Shown here: in pieces, positions 26,908 to 35,313 of the stretch
Numbering within the stretch: position 1 is the stretch's first letter
How the letters are laid out: every line of letters starts with the position of its first letter
From: Chloroflexota bacterium
Lineage (GTDB): Bacteria > Chloroflexota > Anaerolineae > Anaerolineales > Villigracilaceae
NCBI GenBank assembly: GCA_021787595.1
Contig: JAJYLQ010000001.1
Span: 1 to 64,000 of the forward strand
Direction of reading: 5' to 3'
Length of the DNA: 64,000 nt
Translations under genes and position numbers: made by a program
The notes under the pieces: model-generated
What the model was told of the DNA's origin: nothing
Seen by the model: only the letters and a program-made list of their open reading frames with translations
Databases searched by the model: none

Positions 26908-28089
26908 CTATATGACTTTCAACTTCTTTCCAACCTTTGCAAACGCCTCCAAGCCCTGCCCCAAATCATCGCGGTCGTGTGAAGCGGAGATCATCACGCG
27001 GATTCTGGCTTTGCCTTTCGCCACGGTTGGGAATCCGATGGACATGGCGAACACACCGTTCTCAAAAAGTTCGCGGCTGAATTGCTGCGCCAGCGGCGCT
27101 TCGCCGAGCATGATGGGCGTGATGGGCGTTTCGCTGACGCCGGTATCGAAGCCGAGTTTTTTCATTTCAGATTTGAAGTATTTGGCGTTGTCCCAAAGTT
27201 TGTCTACCAACGTGGTTGATTCTTCCAGCAAATCAACAGCCGCCAAACAGGCTGCCGCGTCTGGCGCGGTGACTGCGGACGAGAACAGGAACGGTCGTCC
27301 GCGCTGGCGCAGCCAATCAATGATGACTTTATTTCCAGCCACCATCCCGCCGACGACGCCGAACGCTTTCGACATGGTTCCGACTTCGATATCCACTTTG
27401 CCGTGCAAATTGAAATGATCCACGATGCCGCGTCCGCCTTTGCCGAGGACACCCTCGCCGTGCGCGTCGTCCACCATGAACAAAATATCGTATTCCTTCG
27501 CCACTTCATAAAGCGCAGGCAGCGGCGCAATGTCGCCATCCATGCTGAAGACGCCGTCGGTGACGATCAAAGCCCGGCGGTACGTCCCGGCATTTTCCTT
27601 GATGGCCGCTTCGAGCGCGGCTGGATCGTTGTGATCGTAGGCGACGATGCGCGCGCCGGAGAGCCGGCATCCGTCAATGATCGAAGCGTGATTCAAGCGG
27701 TCAGAAAAGATCACATCTTCTTTTGCAACGAGCGCCGAGATCGTTCCGAGATTGGCGGTGAAGCCGGATTGGAACGTGATGACATCTTCCGCGCCTTTGA
27801 ACTTTGCGAGGCGCTTTTCAAGTTCCACATGCAAATCGGTTGTACCCGCAATCGTGCGGACCGCGGCGGGACCAACGCCGTATTTTTTGGTTGCCTGCTT
27901 CGCGGCTTCGACCAGCTTTGGGTGATTTGCAAGCCCAAGATAATTGTTGGAGCAAAAATTCAAAACGTCTTTTCCGTCCACGATCAGACGCGCACCCTGT
28001 GCCGAGCCAATCGTGCGGATGCGGTTGTACAGGCCCTGGTCTTTCAAGCCGTCAATTTCTTGCGTAAGCCAATCGAGTTTTGTGGTCAT
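26908..28089 (-). CDS. kbl: Glycine C-acetyltransferase (2-amino-3-ketobutyrate CoA ligase)
   Basis: This PLP enzyme of the alpha-oxoamine synthase family has 393 residues. It contains [28 protein letters not shown], the substrate-pocket segment [16 protein letters not shown], the cofactor Asp in [13 protein letters not shown], and the PLP lysine in [13 protein letters not shown]. Length and motifs fit Kbl (threonine degradation to glycine and acetyl-CoA) better than BioF, but the two are hard to separate without alignment. No threonine dehydrogenase gene is adjacent. Confidence 0.88.
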   Translation of the reverse strand: MTTKLDWLTQEIDGLKDQGLYNRIRTIGSAQGARLIVDGKDVLNFCSNNYLGLANHPKLVEAAKQATKKYGVGPAAVRTIAGTTDLHVELEKRLAKFKGAEDVITFQSGFTANLGTISALVAKEDVIFSDRLNHASIIDGCRLSGARIVAYDHNDPAALEAAIKENAGTYRRALIVTDGVFSMDGDIAPLPALYEVAKEYDILFMVDDAHGEGVLGKGGRGIVDHFNLHGKVDIEVGTMSKAFGVVGGMVAGNKVIIDWLRQRGRPFLFSSAVTAPDAAACLAAVDLLEESTTLVDKLWDNAKYFKSEMKKLGFDTGVSETPITPIMLGEAPLAQQFSRELFENGVFAMSIGFPTVAKGKARIRVMISASHDRDDLGQGLEAFAKVGKKLKVI

Positions 28090-28111
28090 GGTTTCTCCAT
28101 CTTTTATGATG

Positions 28112-28146
28112 ATCCTTGCGAAGGTTAAAAAAACCTTCGCAAGGAT
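28112..28146. repeat. Perfect 15-bp palindrome in the kbl leader
   Basis: ATCCTTGCGAAGGTT and its exact inverted copy are separated by AAAAA, 23 bases upstream of the kbl ATG. In the kbl mRNA this would be a very stable hairpin with a U-rich loop close to the start, and could act as an attenuator or RNA-stability element. There is no T-run after it, so it is not a standard terminator. Confidence 0.65.
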
Positions 28147-28173
28147 GACAACTCTTTCATTATAGCGACTTCA

Positions 28174-28218
28174 CAAAAAAGCGACTGTCACAACTTGCTC
28201 GTGACAATCGCTCTATTT
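28174..28218. terminator. Bidirectional rho-independent terminator
   Basis: The stem AGCGACTGTCAC / GTGACAATCGCT has one mismatch. It is preceded by A6 and followed by T6, so it can end transcripts from both directions. It sits downstream of the small membrane protein gene at 28424-28666. Confidence 0.8.
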
Positions 28219-28423
28219 TTTCTGGCTCTCTGGAATCGCCGCGATTAAAACCTTTTGGACACGGATTACACAGACGGACACACCGATAGAGCGCAGTGCA
28301 AGCGAAAGAACGCGGATTTTTAAAAGCTTTTTCCGTGCCAATCCGCGGAATCCGTATTATCTGTGTGCAAGGATTACGGTAACTCCTGAAGAACCATATC
28401 GCCGTTGAGAGACGGCGGCTTTG

Positions 28424-28666
28424 CTAATGTGTGGAATGCGCTTGATTCCCCGACGAATAGTACAGCCCCAAGTCCTGATGAATGATTGTTTCAATCGCGG
28501 TGATTCCCAGCGGTTTGATTTCGTAGTACGTGTAATACGTTCCGCTTGGGTCTGGTCCAGTGGCACAAGCATAACCGATGACGCCGCATTCGACCCGTAC
28601 CGGAATCGCAAGAATCAGGAATACTACGATCAGGGCAATCCAGATGATTTTAAGACGTCTGCTCAT
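28424..28666 (-). CDS. Small single-helix membrane protein
   Basis: The 80-residue protein starts at an ATG (MSRRLKIIW) preceded by AAGGAG. It has one hydrophobic helix (about 5-24) and an extracytoplasmic part with two cysteines that could form a disulfide (VECGVIGYACATGPDP) and aromatic YYTYYE. The gene overlaps the end of the XPB-like domain gene by 17 bases and is likely translationally coupled. Function unknown. Confidence 0.65.
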   Translation of the reverse strand: MSRRLKIIWIALIVVFLILAIPVRVECGVIGYACATGPDPSGTYYTYYEIKPLGITAIETIIHQDLGLYYSSGNQAHSTH

Positions 28667-30299
28667 TCGCATCTCCTTCTGCCAGCAACCCCATTTCCGC
28701 CAGCGCATCCATCACTTTGGATTGGGCGCCTGCTTTGATGATAATGGATGTTGGACCGAGCGGCTCGCCGAGAAATCTTGCCGCTTTCGATTTCCGCAGC
28801 TCCTCCAGGACTTCGGGGCGGCTGACCTTTAAAACGACTTGGGTCTCGGCCCGCGCTTCGGTTCCGTTAACTTCCCAGCGCTTGAGGGCTTTGACCAGCA
28901 CCGGAGGGATTCCGGCATCGGAATGTTTTGCCAATAAAGTTAACAATTGCTCAACTTTCAAACCCTGCTCTTTGGCTTTGCTCAACGAATGCGGCGTGAT
29001 GTGATAGCGATATTCGTCCGGTTGGGTCTCGGTACGGCGGGCTTCTTCATCCCATTCGCAGAACCTTGCAATTTGATAGCGCACGGCTCGCGGAGCAAAT
29101 CTGGGAACAATAATTTTTCCTTGCGATGAAACTTTTATCCTTCCATTTTCGATATTCGATGGTCGAGTATTCGAATCTCGAATATCGAGTGCTCGAAAAG
29201 CGGCGGGGGTTCCGCCTTCCTCCGCGCCTGCCAATTCGACCATGCCCAGCCAATGCAAAATGTCGGCGATGAAGAATCGGATCAACGCGCCGTCCACTTC
29301 ATCCCAAAACGCGAAGCCGCGCAGATATTGACCGTCCGATTCGCGTTTGATGAACCATGAATCATAATCCCCGGCCGGGCGTTGGAAGTCCGGGAATTTT
29401 TGTTTGACCTCGCGCACGAACGGCGTCAGACTCCACCATTTGTCATCGGGGATCGCTTCGAGCAAATTCAACAAGAATTCGCGCGTGACCTGCGGCTGAT
29501 TTTTCCATTCGCCTTCGCAGACGAGTCCGGGCATTAATCGCAGCTCGTTGAAAGATTCGCTCGCCTGCCATGCTTCGACGAGCATTTGCAAAGCATCCGC
29601 GCGTGAGGCTTCGAGAAATTTTCGTACAGCGTCGGCTTGCGGAATGTTTTTCTTCAACAATCCGGCGGTTTGTAAGAGCGATAATAATTTAGGGTCGGGA
29701 GAAATTTTGTGGCCGAGGCGAAGCGCGGCCAATAGAGTTGTGGCTTCGTCGAGGATGCGATCGTCAGCGGGAAGGATGTGATTCTTTTCGCCGGGCGTCG
29801 CGCCGCGACCGAGGGGTTCGCTCACCACAGGGCCTTTTTTTCTTTCCCCTTTGTGTTCTTCGTGTCCTTCGTGGCTGATAAGTTCGAATAAATCATCAGG
29901 AATGTACGCAAATTCCTGCGGACCTTTTTCGGTATCAAAGAAGGCGCGCCCGATTAGGGCGCGGTAAAACAAAAATTCGGCGGTCGAGGCGGGCCGCAGG
30001 TGCGGACGCACGCGGTCGCGTTTGCCCGCGCCCATTTCGCGGAGGTCGCCGAACTGGCGGGTGAATGCCGCCCATGGGATTCGGCCGCCGGCGCTCGTCA
30101 GCGCGGTGAGGGCCTCACGCGCCTGGGGTGTGAGCGAGTCGATTAATTCGGCGGCCAGCTCCGGGTCGAGGAGCGAAGCGCAAAGCTCTTCGCGCGCCGC
30201 GTCTTCATCGTTCGCGTCGAGTTCGATGCCCCACAATCCCGCAACGATGCGGAGATGTCCAATATCCTGTTTGAGGAGGGAATGAAGAAGGTCCGGCAT
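28650..30299 (-). CDS. XPB/Ssl2-like (Helicase_C_3) domain protein without helicase motor
   Basis: The 549-residue protein ends in the conserved segment of PF13625: GRIKVSSQGKIIVPRFAPRA, then ITPHSLSKAKEQGLKVEQLL and ending KVMDALAEMGLLAEGD. No Walker A or B is present. Two stretches look inserted. About 140-175 (HEGHEEHKGERKKG) matches a dispersed CACGAAGGACACGAAG repeat. About 365-385 (ALDIRDSNTRPSNIENG) is encoded by TTCGATATTCGA-type repeats. Such stand-alone domains are common in Actinobacteria and Chloroflexota, but their role is unknown. Confidence 0.8.
   Translation of the reverse strand: MPDLLHSLLKQDIGHLRIVAGLWGIELDANDEDAAREELCASLLDPELAAELIDSLTPQAREALTALTSAGGRIPWAAFTRQFGDLREMGAGKRDRVRPHLRPASTAEFLFYRALIGRAFFDTEKGPQEFAYIPDDLFELISHEGHEEHKGERKKGPVVSEPLGRGATPGEKNHILPADDRILDEATTLLAALRLGHKISPDPKLLSLLQTAGLLKKNIPQADAVRKFLEASRADALQMLVEAWQASESFNELRLMPGLVCEGEWKNQPQVTREFLLNLLEAIPDDKWWSLTPFVREVKQKFPDFQRPAGDYDSWFIKRESDGQYLRGFAFWDEVDGALIRFFIADILHWLGMVELAGAEEGGTPAAFRALDIRDSNTRPSNIENGRIKVSSQGKIIVPRFAPRAVRYQIARFCEWDEEARRTETQPDEYRYHITPHSLSKAKEQGLKVEQLLTLLAKHSDAGIPPVLVKALKRWEVNGTEARAETQVVLKVSRPEVLEELRKSKAARFLGEPLGPTSIIIKAGAQSKVMDALAEMGLLAEGDANEQTS
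29148..29198. repeat. TTCGATATTCGA-type repeat inside the XPB-like gene
   Basis: Tandem and inverted units of ATTCGATATTCGA / TCGAATATCGA occur within the coding frame. The same motif fills the gap before lipB at 35243-35310. Confidence 0.6.
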
Positions 30300-30347
30300 G
30301 TTCCACTTTCCATATTCTACGGTAGAAAGTGGAAAGCAGGAATGGAA

Positions 30348-31268
30348 TTAACCGCGCACAACTTTTACCGCGCCCGGCAGGATTTCGAAAGTAACTTTGC
30401 GAAGGTTGCTGCCGAAGCTGGTGTAAATCTCGCCGTCGGCGTGGATGTACAGCGGGCGGTCGGAGGTCATGCTGAGTTTTTTGCAGGCGTCCATGCGGAC
30501 CTGTTTTGCAAAGCGGCGATGCGTGCCCTTCATGAATTCAGGCACGAGACGGAACATCATGGCGCGCGAAACTTTTCGCACCATCACGTATTCCATGATG
30601 CCATCGTTCATTTTTGAATCTGGAGATAACATAAAGCCGCCGCCTTCGCGCCCGCCGTTGCAAAGCGTGGTCATTAGAATCCGATCCTCCCATTTTTCCT
30701 TCTCGGTTTCGAACTGCACAAGTGCCGGATCGTGATTGAGCAAAATCGTCTGGATCACGGCGGTAAGATACATGAGAAAGCCGCGCACCACGGGAAGTTT
30801 GTGTGAGCGGATGGTGACCACCGCGTCGAAGCCAATGCCGAGGGTGTTGTCGAAGTATTCCCTGTGCCCGTGTTCGTCAATCATCAAGCCCAGATCAATA
30901 GGAGCTGCATCAGCGTTGAGCGCGTGGGCCAAGGCATGATCCGATTGTTTAGGGATGCCAATCGCGTGGGCGAAGTCATTGCCGGAACCAACAGGGACCA
31001 CGCCAAGCACAGGCCTTTTATTTTCAGGCAGCTGCATGATGCCATTGATGATTTCGTGGACTGTTCCGTCGCCGCCCATGGCGACGATCATTTTATAACC
31101 CTGTTCGCCGGCCTGCTTTGCAAGTTCGGTCGCGTGCGTTGGATATACTGTTCCGCTCCAGTCCGCGTTGCCATAGTCGGTGATGATGGGACGTAAATCA
31201 TCGGCGACTTTCCAGGCGTTGCCCATATCGGCCATGGGATTCAAAATGACTTTGACTTTGCGTGGCAT
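30348..31268 (-). CDS. Diacylglycerol/sphingosine kinase-like lipid kinase
   Basis: The start is the ATG after GGAGGAATTCA (306 residues); the frame runs 72 codons further but without coding signal. The DAGK catalytic domain shows VILNPMAD at the start, MIVAMGGDGTVHEIINGIMQ (GGDGT ATP loop), GVVPVGSGNDFAHAIGI, and the acidic active-site region PLYIHADGEIY near the C-terminus. It probably phosphorylates a membrane lipid such as diacylglycerol, in the DgkB/YegS group. It is a single-gene unit; the neighbours do not refine the substrate. Confidence 0.9.
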   Translation of the reverse strand: MPRKVKVILNPMADMGNAWKVADDLRPIITDYGNADWSGTVYPTHATELAKQAGEQGYKMIVAMGGDGTVHEIINGIMQLPENKRPVLGVVPVGSGNDFAHAIGIPKQSDHALAHALNADAAPIDLGLMIDEHGHREYFDNTLGIGFDAVVTIRSHKLPVVRGFLMYLTAVIQTILLNHDPALVQFETEKEKWEDRILMTTLCNGGREGGGFMLSPDSKMNDGIMEYVMVRKVSRAMMFRLVPEFMKGTHRRFAKQVRMDACKKLSMTSDRPLYIHADGEIYTSFGSNLRKVTFEILPGAVKVVRG

Positions 31269-31550
31269 TGAATTCCTCCGCGAAATGAATCTGTCGCCCT
31301 GCAAAAATATCAACCCATGCGGCTCCCTGGGAAGTGCCGTGATCAAAATCCTTTGGGCACCTCGTAAGCGCATCGAAGCGAACGGCGGATTACAAGGGCT
31401 TTCACGAATTTTTCCGCACGAATCCGGGACCTTCGCGTCATCGGCGCGCACGATCACGGCAAACCCCAGGAGATACAAATACATTCTCAGGGTGATGGAT
31501 AAGTACGAAGATTATAACCCCCGAAATCGGAAAACGAGGCCGTACGGCCC

Positions 31551-32798
31551 TTATCGGACTTCCCGATTCAACCCACCGGTAAATCCGCGTGCAACGGTAT
31601 ACGAGCCGCGATTATGTTTCTTGGCGTGATAGAGGGCCTCATCTGCCGAACGCAGCAGGTCGGATGTGGTGGCGGCATGGATTGGGTAAATCGAAATCCC
31701 TGCGGAAAGTCCAAGGCGGATCTCACCCCCGTGCTGAACATCGAAATGGAACTGGCTGACCTTCTCGAGAATCTTCTCGACTACCACGCGTGCTGCAGGC
31801 GGGTCGGTCTGGCGCAGGATCAGCGTAAGTTCATCGCCGCCATAACGGGCCAGGAAGTCGGTCAGGCGCAGGCCCGCTGCAAGGTAATTGGAAACCGCCC
31901 GTAGGACCTGATCCCCGACCGCATGTCCATAGGTATCATTCACATCTTTGAATCCATCCAAATCCATCATGACCACTGCAAAAGAATGACCCGTGCGGCG
32001 GGCTTGAAAGACTTCCTGTTCCAATCGTTCATCCAGGGCGCGGCGGTTGGGCAGCCCGGTGACAGTATCGCTGTACGCCTGCTGGCTTACCAGTTGGTGC
32101 AGGCTGGCATTCGAAATTGCCACGGCGGCCTGATCGGCCAACAACCCAATCAAATTCAATTCCGACGAGGTGAAACCGCCGGGGACCGAGCGCGAGAGAT
32201 TCATCACCCCCGCCACGTTGCCGCTCATTTTCAACGGGATGCCGACAATGGAACCCGACCACGTACCGGGAGCGTCCGCGTACAACGGATGGGTTTTCAT
32301 GTCCTCGACAACGATGGGACGGCCGGCACGCGCAACCGTATAGGTCAGGCCGTTTTTACGCGGGGTACTGGCCGGCACATTCCGGACTCCATCGTAACTT
32401 AAGGACGCGCCGAATTCGAGTTTTCCGTTTGCATAGAGAAAGATGTGGGCACTGTGAGCATCCCTCACCAAACGCATCGCTTCCGTGACAACAGCCTCCA
32501 ATACCGTGTGAAGATCAAGGCTGGAAGTGAGATTCAGGCTGAATTTTTTGAGCGCGTCGAGTTCGTCCGCCAGTTGTTGGAGGGATATTCGCAGGGCCCG
32601 GTTTCGAACGAGGCCCCGGGCTGACGCGCGTGTTTCGCTGTCCGAGGTTAAGAGATCGGAATTTTGCTGCGAGGCATCGATCAGGATATCGATCAGTTTG
32701 AGAACTTCTTCGGATTCTGCGGGGGAGAGATTGGCGCTTTGCCTCAACGAGCGGCGTGCCTGGTCCAGAATTTCGAGCTTTAAATCAATCCTGTCCAT
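31551..32798 (-). CDS. GAF-GGDEF protein, putative diguanylate cyclase
   Basis: The 415-residue soluble protein has an N-terminal helical segment, a GAF domain (about 95-240), and a GGDEF domain (about 250-410) opening with DTVTGLPNRRALDERLEQEV. Substrate-binding DLDGFKDVNDTYGH is intact. The signature motif reads GGDEL rather than GGDEF/GGEEF, so activity is likely but not certain, since position five tolerates some change. The I-site (RxxD) occurs as RLTD just before. Product c-di-GMP would control surface behaviour; the ligand of the GAF domain is unknown. Confidence 0.88.
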   Translation of the reverse strand: MDRIDLKLEILDQARRSLRQSANLSPAESEEVLKLIDILIDASQQNSDLLTSDSETRASARGLVRNRALRISLQQLADELDALKKFSLNLTSSLDLHTVLEAVVTEAMRLVRDAHSAHIFLYANGKLEFGASLSYDGVRNVPASTPRKNGLTYTVARAGRPIVVEDMKTHPLYADAPGTWSGSIVGIPLKMSGNVAGVMNLSRSVPGGFTSSELNLIGLLADQAAVAISNASLHQLVSQQAYSDTVTGLPNRRALDERLEQEVFQARRTGHSFAVVMMDLDGFKDVNDTYGHAVGDQVLRAVSNYLAAGLRLTDFLARYGGDELTLILRQTDPPAARVVVEKILEKVSQFHFDVQHGGEIRLGLSAGISIYPIHAATTSDLLRSADEALYHAKKHNRGSYTVARGFTGGLNREVR

Positions 32799-33002
32799 TC
32801 GAGCGGATCGGTATGACGGCCCGTATCAGGACCGTTGGATAAATGTAACTTACCCGGAGATCGTCGCACACACTAATTATACTCAACACAGCCATAAAGT
32901 GCGGTTTTGGCAGGGTAAAAAACGCAATTTGCGCCCGTTGGCGGTATATGACCGGAAAAGGACTGTGTTAGAATGTTCACAAATCCATCAGGGAGTTTTG
33001 TT

Positions 33003-33797
33003 GTGCCTGCAAAGAAATCATCTTTTCCTTCAGCTTCACCTCTTCATCCAAAACTGCGCGGCATTATCATTGGCGCATCGGGAGGCATTGGCACGGCTCT
33101 CAGCCATCGGCTGGCGCGCGCAGGTTATACATTGGCCCTGGTGGATCGAAACGAACAGGCGTTGGGGCCATTGTGCGGGGAGATCAATAAAGGTTATGAA
33201 GAGACGCGCGCCCTCCCTTATGTCAGCAATGTGACCGATTATGACACTGTGCCAGACGCTTTGCGCCATATCGTTGCCGACCTTGGCGGGCTTGATCTAC
33301 TCGTTTACGTGGCGGGCGTCATCTATTTTCCTGCGATTGACGAATATAACTTTGACGAAGATCTGAAAATGGTCGAGGTCAATCTGCTGGGCGCAATGGC
33401 GTGGATGAATCAGGCGGCGTCGCTGTTTCAAAGTATGAAGTGCGGACAGATCGTCGGTGTATCATCCGTGGCGGGCGACCGCGGGCGCGTGGGCAATCCC
33501 GGTTACAACACATCGAAAGCGGGATTCACCGCATATCTCGAAGGCCTGCGCAACCGCCTGACGCGTCATGGCGTAAACGTGATCACGATCAAGCCGGGCA
33601 TGGTCAAAACCGAAATGCTCGATTTGCCGAACGCGCCGCGCGCGGTGTTTGCCGTTTCGCCGGAAAAAGCCGCGGAAGGCATTTGGAATGCCATTCGCAA
33701 ACGCAAACAGCAGGTTTACATATCGGGCGTCTGGTTTTGGATCATGCTCGTCCTTCGTAACATTCCGTCCTTTATTTTCAGGCGGATGAATATCTAG
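33003..33797 (+). CDS. Short-chain dehydrogenase, DprE2-like
   Basis: I prefer the GTG start preceded by GGGAG (264 residues) over an ATG ten codons upstream. The Rossmann motif GIIIGASGGIGTALS, the VNLLGAMAWMNQA region, SSVAGDRGR and the active-site YNTSKAGF (Tyr-x3-Lys) are complete, so it should be an NAD(P)-dependent oxidoreductase. It ends 30 bases before a DprE1-like FAD oxidase. In Actinobacteria an SDR (DprE2) and DprE1 together epimerise decaprenyl-phosphoribose to the arabinose form, so the pair may do a similar two-step epimerisation on a polyprenyl-linked sugar. Confidence 0.85.
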   Translation: MPAKKSSFPSASPLHPKLRGIIIGASGGIGTALSHRLARAGYTLALVDRNEQALGPLCGEINKGYEETRALPYVSNVTDYDTVPDALRHIVADLGGLDLLVYVAGVIYFPAIDEYNFDEDLKMVEVNLLGAMAWMNQAASLFQSMKCGQIVGVSSVAGDRGRVGNPGYNTSKAGFTAYLEGLRNRLTRHGVNVITIKPGMVKTEMLDLPNAPRAVFAVSPEKAAEGIWNAIRKRKQQVYISGVWFWIMLVLRNIPSFIFRRMNI

Positions 33798-33827
33798 CCG
33801 CCTTATTTCACTTCACAGCGAATCAAC

Positions 33828-35243
33828 ATGTCAACTCTAACACTTGAACGAAACTTTTTTCCCCTCCAGAATTTCGGGCATTCCCTCACCGCGCCAGCGT
33901 ATGTTTTCAAGCCCAGGTGCGCTGAAGAAATTTGCGAAGCGTTCGAACTCGCCGGAAAGACCGGCCTGACGGTCGCCGCGCGCGGCGCGGGACGCAGCTA
34001 CAACGACGCGTCGCTCAATGGCGGTGGGATCGTGCTGGACCTGTCGGGGATGAACCGCATCATTAACTGGGACCCGGTGACGGGTCGCGTGGCCGCCGAG
34101 CCGGGCGTCACGCTCGAGCAGCTCTGGCAGCGCGTCGAGCCGGAGGGCTGGTGGCCGCCCGTTGTGTCCGGCACGATGTTTACCACGTTGGGCGGCTGTC
34201 TTGCTGCGAACATCCATGGCAAAAATAATTTCAGGATGGGACCCATCGGCGAGCATGTAATCGAGTTCACCGCGATCTTGCCGACCGGCGCGGAAGTGAC
34301 TTGCTCGCCAAATAAAAACGCTGACCTGTTTTACGCAATGATCAGCGGACTCGGAATGCTCGGAATTTTTACCTCCATCACGATGCAGATGAAGCGCATC
34401 GAATCCGGGTTGTTGGAAGTCCACGCCTGGCCTGTTCATAATCTTCACGAACATCTTGCCTTCCTGTTCGATAAGGCGCCGGACTTCGATTACACCGTCG
34501 GCTGGATGGATACGATGACTGGCGGCAAGAGCCTTGGCCGCGGACAGATCCATGCCGCGAATTATTTGCACGGGGACGAAGATCCAGACCCGCAAAAGAC
34601 GATGAAATTGGAAAATCAGATTCTGCCGCCGCGTATTTTTGGCGTCTTTCCAAAATCCATCTTGTATATTTTTATGAAGCCGTTCGCGAATAACCTGGGG
34701 TGGTCGGCAGTCAACACGGCGAAATATGTTGCGTCGCTTCGCGCGCACACGTTCCGTCAGTCGCACGCAGCATTTCATTTTTTGTTGGATTATGTTCCAA
34801 ACTGGGAATTATCGTATGGGCGCGGCGGGTTGATCCAATATCAATCTTTTCTTCCCAAAGAAACCGCCGAGGAGGCATGGCGCGGGATGTTGAATATTTC
34901 TTTGAAACGCGGAATGCCATCGTATCTCGGTGTGACAAAGCGTCACCGCCCCGATCAATTTTTGATGACCCATGCCCTCGATGGTTTTTCGCTGGCATTG
35001 GATTTCAAAGTCACAAATGGCAACCGCGCAAAATTGAGCGCGATGCTGCAGGAGTTTGACAAGGTCGTTCTCGGCGCGGGTGGACGATTCTACTTTGCAA
35101 AGAACAGCGAGACCCGCCCGGAAACGGCCATGCGTTTTCTTGGCGAGGAAACAATTGCAAAGTTCAGGAAATTAAAGAAGCGCTGCGATCCGAATGGGAT
35201 TTTAGAGTCTGATCTCTATCGAAGAGTGTTTGGAAATCCGTAA
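33828..35243 (+). CDS. FAD-binding oxidoreductase, DprE1-like
   Basis: The 471-residue protein has the FAD_binding_4 (PCMH) fold: VAARGAGRSYNDASLNGGG for the pyrophosphate of FAD, then VEPGVTLEQLW-like AAEPGVTLEQLWQ, and TLGGCLAANIHGKNNFRMGP, whose NIHGKNN stretch is the FAD-contact region of DprE1. The C-terminus (RFYFAKNSETRPETAMRFLG) also fits the ALO/DprE1 group. The critical benzothiazinone-target Cys position of mycobacterial DprE1 cannot be placed without alignment. Together with the SDR just upstream it could make a polyprenyl-linked pentose epimer for cell-surface glycan. Confidence 0.87.
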   Translation: MSTLTLERNFFPLQNFGHSLTAPAYVFKPRCAEEICEAFELAGKTGLTVAARGAGRSYNDASLNGGGIVLDLSGMNRIINWDPVTGRVAAEPGVTLEQLWQRVEPEGWWPPVVSGTMFTTLGGCLAANIHGKNNFRMGPIGEHVIEFTAILPTGAEVTCSPNKNADLFYAMISGLGMLGIFTSITMQMKRIESGLLEVHAWPVHNLHEHLAFLFDKAPDFDYTVGWMDTMTGGKSLGRGQIHAANYLHGDEDPDPQKTMKLENQILPPRIFGVFPKSILYIFMKPFANNLGWSAVNTAKYVASLRAHTFRQSHAAFHFLLDYVPNWELSYGRGGLIQYQSFLPKETAEEAWRGMLNISLKRGMPSYLGVTKRHRPDQFLMTHALDGFSLALDFKVTNGNRAKLSAMLQEFDKVVLGAGGRFYFAKNSETRPETAMRFLGEETIAKFRKLKKRCDPNGILESDLYRRVFGNP

Positions 35244-35310
35244 TTCGATACCCGAATATCGAAAGTCAAATATCGAAGGTCGAATATCGAATTACGATTA
35301 TCGAATTATC
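35243..35310. repeat. TTCGATATTCGA repeat cluster before lipB
   Basis: At least four copies of the palindromic unit (A)TTCGA(N)ATATCGAA occur in tandem, just upstream of the lipB ATG. It is the same family as 29148-29198. The unit overlaps the place expected for the ribosome site. Confidence 0.65.
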
Positions 35311-35313
35311 GTT

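Larger units (their letters stand above)
28090..28423. other. Intergenic region upstream of kbl
   Basis: This gap of about 330 bases has no gene. It holds the kbl leader hairpin and the bidirectional terminator listed separately, plus an ACACGGATTACACAGAC-type dispersed repeat near 28258-28378. That repeat resembles non-coding fragments common in many genomes. Confidence 0.5.

Noticed and set aside
33837..34778. 313-codon minus-strand frame opposite the DprE1-like gene
   Set aside because: It is antisense to a gene with clear FAD motifs and looks non-coding.
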